Shown piece after piece: positions 1-12,700 of a stretch of DNA of 64,000 nucleotides. The DNA lies in NCBI GenBank assembly GCA_037975125.1, contig CM075860.1, forward strand, positions 26,342,151 through 26,406,150, in the 5' to 3' direction. Every line of letters starts with the position of its first letter. Positions within the stretch are counted from its first letter, which is position 1. The notes below the pieces were generated by a model, which saw only the letters and a program-made list of their open reading frames with translations, was not told where the DNA came from and made no database searches. A program made the translations under genes and the position numbers. Source of the stretch: Latrodectus hesperus (taxonomy: Eukaryota > Arthropoda > Arachnida > Araneae > Theridiidae).

Positions 1-205
1 TCATAAAAAATGACACTAAAATTTATTTATATTAATGAACTTATGTAAATTTATGCAAAATGCTAGCTATGATTTTTCTGATGTAAAAGAAACAGGTATA
101 CATGAGTGAGAGAAAAATAAACAAACACCCCGGGCTTTCGTAATTACACGGGTAACCTTTGTTGATTTTCAACTTCAAATAACAAATTCGTTGACAATAG
201 TCAGA
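1..205. other. Unassigned AT-rich left edge
   Basis: I see no gene here. It is AT-rich sequence leading into a decayed transposon. The outer end of that transposon, with its inverted repeat, may lie here but cannot be recognised. Confidence 0.4.
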
Positions 206-1245
206 GGAGTCTTGCAGTGTCTTATAGAAGCAGTTTGGCCTATACGATAAGGTGGTGGTCAGATGGATGGAAATTAGGATATCACAGGTTGATTCTTCTG
301 AGTGCCTTAAAGTGTCACAAAGTGTGATCCACTTTTTTTGGAATCAATATCAAACCGAAGCTTCTGTTCCTAGAAGACATGTTTCAGGTCAACCACGAGC
401 TACAGCATCTGCAGAATACTGTTTAATATATCTTTTAACCCAAATTAGAAGTGGCACTTTTGTGAATCAAGTTGTAACAGCTCCTTCTGTACAATCAGAA
501 AGAATTCCCGCTAGTACGGTATGAAAACATCTTCATCTTTCAAGTCTCTATGCAAGGTGGCCAGTTGAATGAATCCCTCTCAACCGGAGGTAGAGAAAGG
601 CCCGCTTTATTTGGGCAAAATAATACGTTTCTGGATTAAACAGCTATGGGCGTCTGTACGTTTTACAGACGAGTCGAAATTTACACGGGAGTTTGATTCA
701 GGACGCGTGTGATATAGGAGAGAAATATCAGTCCAAGATTTGTCCTGTACGTCAGTCCAACATTATGGAAAGACACGATTAAAAAGGTAATGGAATAATG
801 GTTTGGACAGGGATATCACTCAGTAGTGACAGTGATCTGTATGTGTTTCCGGTAGGAACTGTGATTTGTATGAGATATGAGGGATGAAATCTTTGATCTA
901 TACATCTATCCATATGTCAGCGCAGTTGGTAATGATTTCATTCTGATGGGTGCACTGAACTGTAGTTAAAGAGGAATATCTTGAAGTTCTTGGTTGCGAG
1001 CGAATGGAGTGGCCAGCTCGAATTTCAGACAAGAAACTCCTACAGCATTTGTAAGACTATCTTGGTAGAGTGGTTGCTGCTTTAAGTCCTTTTCCAAGGT
1101 CTGTAGATAAGCTGGAGAAACGCTTTCTTCATGTCTATCTTCGCTTCTCATTTCGGTAACCGAAAATTTAATTGATAGCATGGTAATTCAGTGTCGACAA
1201 TGCATTAAAGCTAGAGAAGTGGGCATATCCCTTATTAAATTTCCT
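206..1245 (+). pseudogene. Decayed Tc1-like transposase
   Basis: Relic of a Tc1/mariner-superfamily transposase, the enzyme that excises and reinserts a DNA transposon at TA sites. The longest open piece, at 252-524, reads as the helix-turn-helix part, with a SVIHFFWNQYQT segment followed by a VPRRHVSGQPRAT linker. Past its stop, short pieces in shifting frames continue in the expected order. FTDES, the first catalytic Asp, lies near 660. GNGIMVW with GISL lies near 790-830, and FILM, the second-Asp region with the Asp itself lost, near 935. ERMEWPARISDKK, the region before the catalytic Glu, lies near 1000. At least five stops or frameshifts make it non-functional. I could not find convincing terminal inverted repeats or TA duplications, so the element limits are approximate. 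Family identity rests on order and motif similarity, and the subfamily is unknown. Confidence 0.75.
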
Positions 1246-1249
1246 TTTT

Positions 1250-3814
1250 CTAAAGTTTCTGTGACACTGTGTTTACTACTGTAAAGTTATGTGTTTACAC
1301 TTACTCTAAAGTTTCTGTGTTTACTACATTAAATTGTGATTATTCTTTTTTAAATATCAGACTTTTCCATCGAAATTATTTTTTCGGTTGTAAATCGCTT
1401 ATGCGTTTTTCTTAAGTAAACTTCTATGATGCAATTAATACATACCTGTTTTGTGCACAAGTCATCCAAATTTGGTGAGTCAACTTTCTTTCATTTGCAA
1501 ATTAGCGCAAAAAAACCAGTTGTTTTATAACATTCCGAGGCCAGTATAATTGTTTTTAAGAAATATTATTTAACAACTTGGAAAACATATTTAAGTCTGT
1601 GACTGTCCAAAGAAAAATAATTAAACACTAAGAATCATTTAAATTATTAACGATAAAGTACACTTGGTTGCTTATAAAAATATCATTAAAGATAATTTTT
1701 GCTTAAATTAAAACTGTTAGTTCTTATATAAAGTGACATAATTACACAGGAATTATTTTACCGTGCACTGTGTCTTGAATTACTTAAGTCGAAATTTTTT
1801 AAATATCACTCCTGTATTTATACGACTAAAGTTTTCAAGCAACACAACTGTAATAAAGTTTTATTTACATTGAACTTATCAAAATTATTAAAATAATTAA
1901 ATGAGTTTAAATTGATAGGATTATCAAAAAAATTTCTCAATATATGATCATTTATAGTGAATCTAATAATGAAAAGTAATTGCAAAAGCTGTTTTCACTT
2001 TGTTATTTCGTGACTGAAAATGTAATTTTGTTTTTTATAAATATTAAGTGTCATATATTTACTTGATTAAACAAATAAGATTGAAGTTAAATGTTCGTAT
2101 GGGTATTTATGGGTTTTACACGAGTTGTGAAAAAAGTTTTTGACAAATTTTGTCAGGGAGCAGATTTTGACAGGGAACATAAGATAGCATTATCAACCAG
2201 TATGTTTTCAAGTATTACATTTCTCTGGAATATATTCATATAGATGATAAAGTAGTTTAAGATTTATTCATTTGCAAAAATTAGCAAATGATAAAAATAG
2301 GTTTCGAAAATGGATTAATCAGTATAAAATATGAAGAATTTACTAAATGAAAATGCTATATATGAATTTAACATTGAATTAATGATACTTGAATTACGAA
2401 AACTTTTTGATGCATTAATGGAATTATTGAGAATCTAGCATTATGGAAAATCAAGAAAAAATGTCGTTTGAAATAAAAAATTAATTTCCACACAGTGAAT
2501 AACTTCAAAATAGTGATTGCTCTTCATAAAATACTTTTCAATATAATACTACAAAAATATTCAATTCCAGAGTCTGATTTAAATATTAAATTATAAACTT
2601 ACTTAGATGCTACAATTAAACTTAAACCTATTTTAGAATACATCAGTAGAATTCAGCTAATAAGAAATGAAATGAGGTATTGACTGAACGATTTATTTTT
2701 ATAGCAGTAATAAACTTAAATCGAATGGAAACGTCAATTAAATACCTTTTTCCAAAATACTAAAATGTTTTGAGTTAATTAACTCAGTGGACATTTTACG
2801 CATTAGAAAAATGAAAGAAACAAGTGATTAAGAAAAAATTAACTTCTCCACATTCTACAAAAGATTGGTAATCAATATTTTGAAATGTTAATGTTATTTC
2901 ACGTCAATTTCTAAGTCAATACATTTAAGCATAAGTATATACATAACTACAATTTTTTGTATTGCAATTACTTTATAACTTTATATGTTATAGTTGTATA
3001 AAAGCAGTGTCTATGTACACGATATATTTTATAACTTATCTTATATATTTTATCATCTATCTTTATGATATAATGGTTTATCTCTTTCTAAAACTATAAA
3101 GAGAAATCTCAACTTGTATCTAATGTCAGATAGTGTTGTACTTCCTTCTCCTATTACACTCGAAATTACGTACATTCCGATATTAGGAATTGTTGCATCA
3201 TTCATGAAAAATCAATCAAAGATGTTATGCAGTTCAATCATAAGTGCAACTCGTGAAAAGAAAAGGAGAAATTGTCTATCTGTAAATTGAATAAGTAGAA
3301 TATCTGGGATATGTACTAGATTCTTCTTTTTTTGGTCATATCTTCGGATATTGTTGTATTATTCATAACTAAATCAATAATGTTTTTTTCCCAAACTCTT
3401 CAGTTATTTTGATAAATGAATAATAAGATAAGAAAGCTTTATTATATTCCTTCAGCTCTAAATTTATGGCTAAAATAGGTTTTATAATAAAATTAAGAGC
3501 GAAACATATAATTTTATTCGTATATGATAATTTGTGTTGAAAAAGTTTTTTTAGGCTTTCTATGAAATTATTTTTGACTTTATTTTACTGTATTTTATTA
3601 ATTGCATATTTATGTAAAAATATACATAATGAATATTTTTATATACATTATTGATTGAAAATACATGAGTCATAAGCAATCATACAAAATAAGTTCAAGT
3701 ATCATTTTAATCATCTAAAAATAAAATGAACTTTAAATTCTCTTAAACATGCATTTTCACGAATTAGTAATCTTCAAGATTGATTTAGACGTTTTAAATC
3801 ACTTACAAAAATTA
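1250..3814. other. AT-rich intergenic DNA
   Basis: No gene is supported. The stretch is AT-rich with stops in all frames. It includes a small imperfect duplication in which a CTAAAGTTTCTGTG unit recurs near 1251 and 1306. Nothing else is recognisable. Confidence 0.6.
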
Positions 3815-4116
3815 TGGTTAGCTGAGTAGTTAGTGTCCTTCACTCTAAATAGTTGGTCTCGGGTTCGAATCGCGGTTTTGGCTTTCTCCCCGATTTGTTT
3901 CTTTGTCCATCTGTTTCTTTGTTTCTTTCTTTCTCTCTCTGTTTCTTTGTCCATTCTTTTGAGATGATGTATGAATGTGTGGCCCACCCTATTAATGGGT
4001 TTGCGTTGGTATGACGTGGTTAATGCTACTCGCCTTTGTGACTTGATTCACTGTAACCTACGTGACTTGTTGTGGCTAAGGTTTAGTTGCCCAATGATCG
4101 CCATTTGAAAAAAAAA
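3815..4116 (+). mobile_element. tRNA-derived SINE
   Basis: Short interspersed element with a tRNA-like head. A box-A-like stretch (GTTAGCTGAGTAGTTAGTGT) lies at 3818-3837 and a near-consensus RNA polymerase III box B (GGTTCGAATCG) at 3862-3872. A pyrimidine-rich CTTT/CTCT run follows (about 3880-3960), then a body containing CCTATTAATGGGTTTGCG. The A-run at 4108-4116 fits a retroposed 3' end. Such elements are transcribed by Pol III and copied in trans by a LINE; the partner is not known. The minus-strand copy at 8152-8440 has the same order of parts. The tRNA head has lost clover-leaf pairing, so it is not a tRNA gene. Confidence 0.7.
3862..3872 (+). promoter_or_regulatory. Pol III box B of SINE
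   Basis: GGTTCGAATCG differs from the tRNA box B consensus GGTTCGANTCC at the last base. It is spaced from the upstream box-A-like motif as in a tRNA gene. Confidence 0.65.
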
Positions 4117-6741
4117 TTATTTTCTCGTGAGATGTGATGCCATGAATTACATATAATAGCGTTCTATTGAAAATTGAAGAAGATTTTATAAAATGATATT
4201 TTAGTGATGTTAAAAAAGTGAAAGAACCCGGCATCAAAGCAATATGAGTTTACAAATAAATTTCAAATGCTTAATGCGTTAAAAAGCTCAAATAAGAAAT
4301 AGCATAGTTCCTAAATTATAATTTTTGAAAGTGTAAATATCTATTAGTAAATTTTTAAATGAAATAATATCCTCATTAACAAAATATAGAGATCAACGAA
4401 ATTTTTACTATTATATTTTATTGAAGAAGACATTTTTAATGTTTATTTTATCGTGTAGTTGCATACACAAACTAATTTATGTGACACTTTACTTAAAATA
4501 CTCACAAAGTTATTTTTACATTCAAAGTATCCTAACCTCTGCAATTTGTCTTAAAAGGAGTTTAACATATAATGTTTCACAATTCTAAAGAAACTTCTTG
4601 CTAGGGAGAATTTTTCCAGACATTGTACTGTCTAATATTCTACAAATAGGAGTCCATTTATAAATTGCTTGTCATTTTTCAACATTTTTAACTTGCGAGT
4701 GATGACCAAAAGTTCGAAAATAACACAATTAGATAAAAATCATTCATCAACCATAAGTAATGAAATTTTAAAATATATTAATTTTCTAGAAAAGTACTTT
4801 TTTTAAAGCAACTAAACAGTAAACAATGATTAACTCAGTAGTTGTCAAATGTTTTGTTATTAGTGATGAATATATTACTTACATTTTGACAGAAAGTATG
4901 TCAAAACTTTAATTAAGTATTTTATAAATATTGTATACAATGACTTTACTAAGAACAATTTCTATGATGTCGATGTTTGTAATTGTTGTTGAACTTCATT
5001 TTATAAACGTGTGAATCATGTTTCCATTAAAATTAAAACTAATGTTTAGCATTAATTTTTCTAAAAAATTTCAATTAATAGATAATATGTTTTTTAAATA
5101 AAATACTATATAATATATTTAAAAAATATTGAAGATTAACTGGAGGTTAATTTATTAAAGTTTGTTTCAAATATTTGTATTTTGAAACACAAATCATTCT
5201 AAAACTAATTTATTTTCAAATATAGAAAAATAAAACGTTAGTAATATCATATAATTAATGGAAAACGTTTCATAAAAAATTATCATTTTCAGATTGTTAA
5301 TTCATATTATGTAATGAATATGAATGGACGCGGAAATAGAATTGAATAAAAATTTTATTTTCTCAATTATTATGTAAGCAATAGGTACTGAAATTATCCA
5401 ATATATATCAAACAACAATACGTGCTCATTAAAATAGTCACTCAAATAATTACCCCCTGGCAGCAGTGATGAATTATGCGTTAATGAATTGTTAAGGGCT
5501 AATGAAGTTGTCTGGCATCCAAGTGAAATGCAAATGGGAAGAGTATTACTTTAATAATATAAGTGTAAACGAACACAAATAAGTCATATATTTTAATTAT
5601 ATATATATTAAAGAATTTTATTTATAATTAAGAGAACATTTATTCCAAAGAGAATCGCTTATTGGTAGAATATAAATTAGTAAAGCATACGAAAATTATC
5701 TTAGTTAATAGTGATACAATATTGTGCGCAAATATGCTTGAAATAAGAAAATGTTTATTATTAAATACTTAATTTAATACTTAAAATATTTTTTATCGAT
5801 TAAAGATAAAAAAATTAATTCATTTGTTATACACAATATCTTAATATACATTTTATGCTTAAAAACTATTTCATAAATATGCAGAAACCCATTTGCAAAT
5901 TAAAAAATTCATATAGTTTAAGAGCTACATTTAATGTAATGAAAATTTTAATAGCATATTCGTCTTGCTTGCTACAAATATTCGAGTTTCACTATTAATA
6001 CGATTCTAAGAAAAGTGAATTTAGAATGAAAGATAACTAATGAAATATGGCATTTCTTAATGAAATTCTTGTCATTTTTAGAGAAAAAACTAACTATTCA
6101 TACAAATCTTTTTATGATTTCTGCTTCAATAAGTATGATTTGAGTCTATGCTTGCTTATCTGCAATCCATTAATGAAAACTTCAAATAAAATAAATGAAT
6201 GTAAGATAGAGTCTTTCAGATTAATTAAAGAAAATCTGCTGCACATTGTGCACATCTATTTACGTCTTCCTTTCTTAGTTCTTAGAAAATCTTGCGTCGA
6301 AATTATGAATATAACCTGAATTTGTTTCACTTTACTGATTTTTATGAATGAATGACAAAATTACAGAAGAGGAATTTTATAAGGAACTTTAAACATAATT
6401 ATACATACATTGTATTCAATAGAATTTGTACAAACTAATATTATTTACTACGAATATCTTGAATTCTTTATGTTGCCATTGTAAATTTTCTGTATTTATT
6501 TACTATGAAAATAACTAAAATGAAAATGAAATTTAATTACATTAAATAATATATTTTTCTATTATTATTGAAATAATCCTAGAGCATACATCTAAACTTG
6601 TTTTATTTAACTCTTTCAAAATAATTAGCTGTGTTTGTTTTGAAAGATTTTTTCAACCTCTTTGTATCTGAAAAAATATAGTGCTTTTCAATTTAATTTT
6701 AAAAATTTGCTAATTTCTATTTCTATATAATAAATTATAGG

Positions 6742-6742
<1 letters not shown>
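4117..6742. other. AT-rich intergenic DNA
   Basis: No gene is supported. Open frames here (for example 6047-6319) have the lysine, isoleucine and phenylalanine bias expected from random AT-rich DNA and show no motif. Confidence 0.55.

Positions 6743-6797
<55 letters not shown>
6743..6797. repeat. (TA)n microsatellite
   Basis: About 55 bp of uninterrupted TA dinucleotides. No transposon end is visible at either side. Confidence 0.97.
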
Positions 6798-6802
<5 letters not shown>

Positions 6803-7316
6803 TATAATAATAACGCTTATAATGGAGCATGGTACATATTCTTTTAGTAATTGATCTATTAGAAATGATAGATAAAAATATTTTGATTTATTAATTATTG
6901 CGAATATTTGGTGTTTTTTTGTAAATATCAGAAAAAGTGATTCTTTGAAGAAATTATACAGAATGTAATTTAAAAAGTAATTGTCCTCAGATATTATTTC
7001 TATTGAAAACATAATGAAAAAGTATATGAGTGGAAGTAGACCAATTTTAATGATTTTATTATTCGCCTATGATTACGCAAAATTTATTGATTTTATTATT
7101 CGCTACACTGCCGAAATAATAAATTTCTCTGAACATTCTTTGATTTTTGATTATCTGAGATCAATAAAATTACATATTAACTTAATTATTTTTTTGAATT
7201 TAAATTATTACTGCCTTTTAAAATACAGTGTATAACTCTAATTCCTGAAGACTAATATTTTCACTAGTGTTTGACATTTTTTGTTTAGATAAATGATAAA
7301 ATTGTAGATAAAAACA
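6798..7316. other. AT-rich intergenic DNA
   Basis: AT-rich, with short chance frames on both strands. No motif is recognised. Confidence 0.5.
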
Positions 7317-8123
7317 CAGTGTTGGCCATCCAAGTTGTAACAAGAAAGACAAGTGATATCAAAACAAAATTTATTTTGTAGGTTACATATTGACCAAGTA
7401 GCAAATGATTAAATTTATAGACTTTTATGAAGTGTGGTTCTTGCCAAAACCAGTAGCCAAATTAGCTGTCATTGTTAGAGATCACCACAGCATAATTCCT
7501 GTCCATTAATTCAAAGAAATTTCGGATATGTTTTTGGAATACAGCAGACATTGCTGTGAACTTCATTGAATGGTACGCGCAGACACTGGATAATACGTTA
7601 CAGACTGAATGTGTTATGCTATGGTTCGTGATGTGGCTGAACGACCCGTCACTGCCATGCGCACAATTTGCCTGTTATCACTTGAAGTGGTGCACTGAGG
7701 TGGATGCGATCGAACACGTCGGTCTGTCATACTCTCCTGTATCCAACGATTACACATCTCCATTACAGTTGTTTGGTTTTATCCTACACGACTACCGATT
7801 TCCTTGAAAGATAACCCACAATGTCGGTAGGCCACTATCTTTCTTCTGTCGAACTCAAATACTTGATCAAGTAGCTGTTTCTACGAGGAATAATTGACAG
7901 TTTTTTGAAAAAACTACAAAAAAAAACATAATTGCTGAACTAGAAATCGTTGAAATCTTCAAGATTTAAATAGTTGTTTGAATTTGAACTACAGGCGCGC
8001 TTGATGTGCGTCTTCTCTGAAATTCTAATCATTTGGATATCTCACCTACGCTAATGCATGTTGTAAATTTCATGTTATTTTCATGCTTCCTTTCAGATGT
8101 TGCATTTACAGTGGCTAGCAGTG
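7317..8123 (-). mobile_element. Internally deleted Tc1-like transposon
   Basis: An 807-bp relic bounded by decayed inverted repeats. The left end reads CAGTGTTGGCCATCCAAGTT; the right end, reverse complemented, reads CACTGCTAGCCACTGTAAAT. Each matches the 5' inverted repeat of the element at 60034 at about 14 of 20 positions. The right flank is TA (8124-8125). The left flank is CA, probably a mutated TA. The minus strand encodes the transposase N-terminus followed directly by C-terminal remnants, so the whole catalytic middle is missing. It resembles a non-autonomous deletion derivative on the way to a MITE. Confidence 0.7.
7430..7870 (-). pseudogene. Tc1-like transposase, catalytic core deleted
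   Basis: Read on the minus strand from about 7870, it gives EFDRRKIVAYRHCGLSFKEI, the first helix-turn-helix of a Tc1-like transposase. Further DNA-binding domain follows, including DNRQIVRMAVTGRSATSRT at about 7690-7630. The frame then breaks near 7560. What comes next is the C-terminal tail seen in full copies (a WFWQEPHF-like stretch near 7440) rather than the DDE core. The N-terminus is recognisably homologous to the transposase at 60265-61315 (FDQGRIIAYRDCGLS there). It could at most bind transposon ends. It has an in-frame stop early in the domain and is not expected to be functional. Confidence 0.72.
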
Positions 8124-8151
8124 TACCTATTATATAAATAGGATTATAATC

Positions 8152-8440
8152 TTAATTGTTGTTGTCTTGTGCCACACACAACTAAGCTGGCATGATTGGG
8201 TGCGCTGCTCCACTTTTCTAGCAGAACTTTAATTTTGTGTGGAGTCCGACTCTGTAGACACATACCATAGGTATCCATTTATAGGGTAGACAACCATTCA
8301 CAACCCATTCATATAAGGAAAGGACAAAGACAGATAGACAGAGAGAGAAACTATATCCATGCTGGAACTGGGATTCTAACCAAAGTCAGTCATCCCCAAG
8401 TCATATTCGCAGTCAGACACACTGACCACTAGCCAGGGTA
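8152..8440 (-). mobile_element. tRNA-derived SINE, minus strand
   Basis: Read on the minus strand from 8440: a box-A-like CTGGCTAGTGGTCAGTGTG, then box B GGTTAGAATCC (8371-8381), then a TTTCTCTCTCTGTCTATC pyrimidine run. The body contains CTACCCTATAAATGG, close to the matching part of the SINE at 3815-4116. The 3' end is a short CAA-rich tail. The two are probably related copies, though their distal bodies differ. It lies 28 bp beyond the end of the deleted Tc1-like element. Confidence 0.68.
8371..8381 (-). promoter_or_regulatory. Pol III box B of SINE
   Basis: GGTTAGAATCC on the minus strand matches GGTTCGANTCC except C to A at position 5. Confidence 0.6.
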
Positions 8441-9419
8441 TCTTAATGATTGTTTTAACTAAAAATGTTTAACTTTTTAACGATCCGTATTACACAAAAC
8501 TAGTTATTTTTAACATAAGTTAAAATGACTTGATATTTAGCTTATAGCATGTAATTGATGCGTAGCTTTTGGTGTGGATTTTCAGTAATGATTAAAACTA
8601 TTTCTAATGCACAAAGAAGGGGATTCAATTGCTTTAATTACTTCAACAGTATACTTATGTATTACAAAGGAGACATATAGTGATTTACTTGCCAATTTGT
8701 TCGTTTTAAGTTTTAATGTCGGTGAAAACCCGTCATGTTGACTGACGCTCTATCAAAGGCACTTAGTGTGGTGTTCCGCAAGTTGTTAAAGAGAGTTGCC
8801 TTTTGATTTATAAATTGATCGTAGCTATAAAGTATAAATATACAAAATGAAAGGTTTAAGGTCAATGAACAAATTACTATTTTTTATATTTTCATTTGCA
8901 GACTGTCTCTCCATGAATCTTTTCAAAAGAAGTTATTAAAATTAACTTAAAACCTTCTTATTTATCTCTTTTTTAATTATTTCTGCTTTAAAAATTTATT
9001 AACTCGCAATATTAATCAAATTCTGTATTGAAAATGCTACAAAAACTAATGATGCGAGTTTCTTGGTTTATATTTGATAATTTAAAATCATAATTTTTTT
9101 GATATCTTAACTCATTAGATTTGCTTTGAAGAAAGTAAAATTTATATTCTTGAACTCCATTGAAGGAACATATTTCTATACCTTTAATATATGATCTGTT
9201 ACATAAAGAAAATTTAACGTGAATAAATTTCATGTTAATTATTTAAAAATTTCCAAAATAAACACGTCTATGATGTGATAAAAATTACTATAATCCCTTG
9301 AAAAAAACATTAAATAGATTTAAATTTGGAAAACTACAATATGAATTAATAATCATTATATTATTTGCTTTCAAAGTCAGTAATATTTTACTATTGCTCT
9401 CTCTCTCTCTGTTTAGTAG
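8441..9419. other. AT-rich intergenic DNA
   Basis: No gene is supported. Short open frames on both strands lack recognisable motifs. Confidence 0.5.
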
Positions 9420-9745
9420 AAATATTAAATTGCCAGACATTTTCCTTACTAGAAGCATTGATGCTTCGTTTAAGAGGTTCAGTGAGACAATCCACAAAGT
9501 TGCTAAAAAAATGGATTCCTAGAGGAAAAGCTCGCGGTTATAAACCTTTTTGGTCTCCACACCTCCAGGAAAGTTTTTAAATATGTTAACAACCTAAAGG
9601 CTGTTTCTTCACAAATTACTAGGGCTCCCTTTAGGGGTGTTTTACAAGTGACAAAGATGTTGCAAATGCTTTTAGCTCATTTTGTTCTAAATCACAGAGA
9701 CTCGGCCATGATCTCAGGAATAGATCAAAAGGCGTTGGAAAATAA
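9420..9745 (+). pseudogene. Probable LINE ORF2 scrap
   Basis: A small patch less AT-rich than its surroundings. The peptide KKWIPRGKARGYKPFWSPHL (about 9505-9565) resembles the linker between the endonuclease and reverse transcriptase of APE-type LINEs, where an IPRG...PWW/FW motif is usual. The preceding helix SFKRFSETIHKVAK is in a different frame, so at least one frameshift lies near 9512. After a stop at 9579, degenerate pieces continue to about 9745. No catalytic motif is present. Assignment rests on this linker alone and is tentative. Confidence 0.42.
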
Positions 9746-12700
9746 TATTCAAAAGGGTGTCACTTTTCTTTTATATGTACAAAATAAGGTGTAACCTGGA
9801 ATATCTGATTACATAATCTAATTCTAATTTATTACCCAGTATCTTCTTTTGCGACACCATTGCAAGTACAAACTTTTGCATTTTGGATAAAAACGAGTAC
9901 TTTTTTCTCGCAGGCACCTGACTATGCATTATAATCCTCGTCAGTTTTCTGCACATGATTCCCACTAAAACAAATGGATAGAATATTAGATGATTTTCGT
10001 CATTTCATACCATATATCTGCCTATTCTTTGGAGACGATGCCGTCACACACTTAGAAAATTCTGCTCAAACCACAGTTAAGTCTTCTAAACAAAGACAGT
10101 GAATTCTTCTTCCCATTTTTTTAAAAAAATTGATATCTCTACTTTTGAGAACCCAATAATATTTGCTGAGAACCCAATATAACATATCTTTAAAATTGAG
10201 TCACCTACTAAATGGCTACCAACAATAAGATATTTTTAATATAGTGTCGTTTTTTCCATTTTACTTATTTTATCGTGAAGTGCAGTTTTATCCCTTATTT
10301 GTGATAGCATTTTAATGATATGTGAGCTACGTCATCAAAACAAATTTGTGTTCTTCATCCCTAGCAATCATATAAATCAAAATCTAAAATGTATCTAATT
10401 CAAATACTTTTTCTTCATGCTTATAATATGTGAATTAAGCAAAAATAATGAATAAATATGGATATGTAATAATTTTAATAATGAAATTTACATTCATATT
10501 TCAGGGAAAGGTTTTTTTCTTATATTATTCTGCAAATCAAATGTTTTGTTTTAATGCTTTATGTTAAATGTGTTATGTCAATACAATATAGAATAATTCT
10601 TACCTGGTTAGAAGTGCATTTATTTTCTTAAATATTAAACATATTCTGTTCTTGCTTATAGATTATATTTTTAAGATTTTAAGAATTCATATATTTAGAG
10701 AGATTTTATTGAACAAAACTTCTTAAGTTAGCAGAGTTTGTATTTAATTCCTTGTAAATATTACTTATAACAGTAATCAAATGCTTAAACACATTTTTGA
10801 TATAATTAACATGAATTCAACTGATCTATATTTAAGCACATACATTATTTAAACAATATAATCTCCATTCCATTAATTATATCTAGAATTTTAATTTATG
10901 AATTTAGTGTATATATACTAGTGTACATTCACTCACAATCAAATAATTATTCCAATCCAAATAGGCAAAGAGAGAGGAGGAGAGAGTGAGAGTGAGAGTA
11001 ATATGTTTTCGGAAATTCCCATAAATGAATCAATTTCGATCAAACTATTCGCCTCAATTAAGGAAAGCCACCGAACTATTTCAATCATGGAAATGTTCTG
11101 GTAGTTGTTATGGTTTAGTCAGCAGCTATTCATGAAATTTATAACAAACCAAATTATACATATAAATGAGTATTAGTCAAAATGAGATGTACTCAAATGA
11201 CAGAGGTGTAAGCGCAGGAATAAATTGAAAAAAAGAGCGATGGTGTTAAGCAAACGAAACACATTTTCCATTAAATAACAAAATGTTAGAATAAGTAGTT
11301 ATCATGATACTAAGAAAAATTTCTATTTTATTGAAGAAAAATTATGAATTTAATGCATTTAGGTTTGTTTTAATGGTTTTAGGAGAAAAAAAGGTCTTTA
11401 TTTTCATTCTCCAAATTTGTTTCATTGCAAATTGCTTCAATTTATTGAAGAAAAATGTTATTTTCACTTCTAGAACTGAATTAAATTTTACAGACTTATT
11501 TCACAAATTTTGTGGAAAATTGTAGGAGGAATTAGAAATAATGACATTATTCATAAATCAAGAATATATGCATAATATACTGTTAATACTAGAAAAAAAA
11601 TTCTATTCACCAGAAATATATAACTAGGAAACTCACTTGAATATCAAAGTATGTTTTTACTCTTAGTTGTATTAACATTTTAGCTGTTCTTTCATTTGAA
11701 GTATAACTTTAATGTTTTATAAATTTTATTTTTTGTTGTCTAATAGAAAATTAAATTATTGTAGTATAGTAAGATCTACAATAAAATTAGTTGGTTTGAA
11801 TGTTTACTTAATTATGTAAACATAAATAATAAATAGTCATGTGTTAATTAAGTATATTAATTTAAAAACCTACACCTATATATTGTAAAATGTGTAAACT
11901 TTTTAATAAAATAAAATCAGTAAAATTTTATGATTTCAAAAAATTGCATTTTTTTTTAATTTGTAAAAATAAAAGAAGTCAAGATTTTAGTTAAAAACTG
12001 TATTTTGTGCACGAAATTTCATTTTTAAAGATTTTCAGTTTAAAGTTAGTCATTGTCAGTCAAATGACGAAACAGGTATAAATTTGTAAAAAAATATTAG
12101 CTATTAAAATTAAAAACTTTAACTGAAACTAAAAATAAGTTACATTTTCAATCACTTTCTATAAATATTTTAAGTAAAAAAATTAATGTATTTTTACAAT
12201 TCATTAAAATTCAGTATACTTGAAACAAACGTGATCAAATGTTTTATTCAACAAAGAATATAACTTTATGGTTAGTCTGTAATTCGTTATCTATTCAACT
12301 ATCAGTCTTCTTTCTAAGTTAATTGGACGTAAGCTTATGAAAGTATATAATAATTGTTAATGACAATCTTTAATTTAATGTATGCTAAGCAATTGTGTGA
12401 GACGCTCATTAGTTATTTGCCAAACTCACCAAAATACAGCATCCAGAGAGACAAAATCATGATAAAATTCAGAAAAAGCAGTTAACTTCTTCTATGTGTT
12501 ACTGATAAATTGTGGATTAGTTCCTTTTGTCTTCTGTCCATTATGTGTTTCCTAATAATTAACTGTCAAAAATTAGTTTTTCACTTATCAAAAATTAGCT
12601 TTAGTTAGTTGTCAACTTCCTTATTAGCCTACAATTGTAGTGAAAATGTTTATTCAAATCTGACAATCTAATGATCACTGATTTAAACAATTTCAGTTGC

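Noticed and set aside
3815..3890. Functional tRNA gene
   Set aside because: Boxes A and B are present but clover-leaf stems are not, and a SINE body follows. The same applies at 8440 and 38954.
6047..6319. 90-codon plus-strand frame
   Set aside because: Composition matches random AT-rich DNA and no motif is present.
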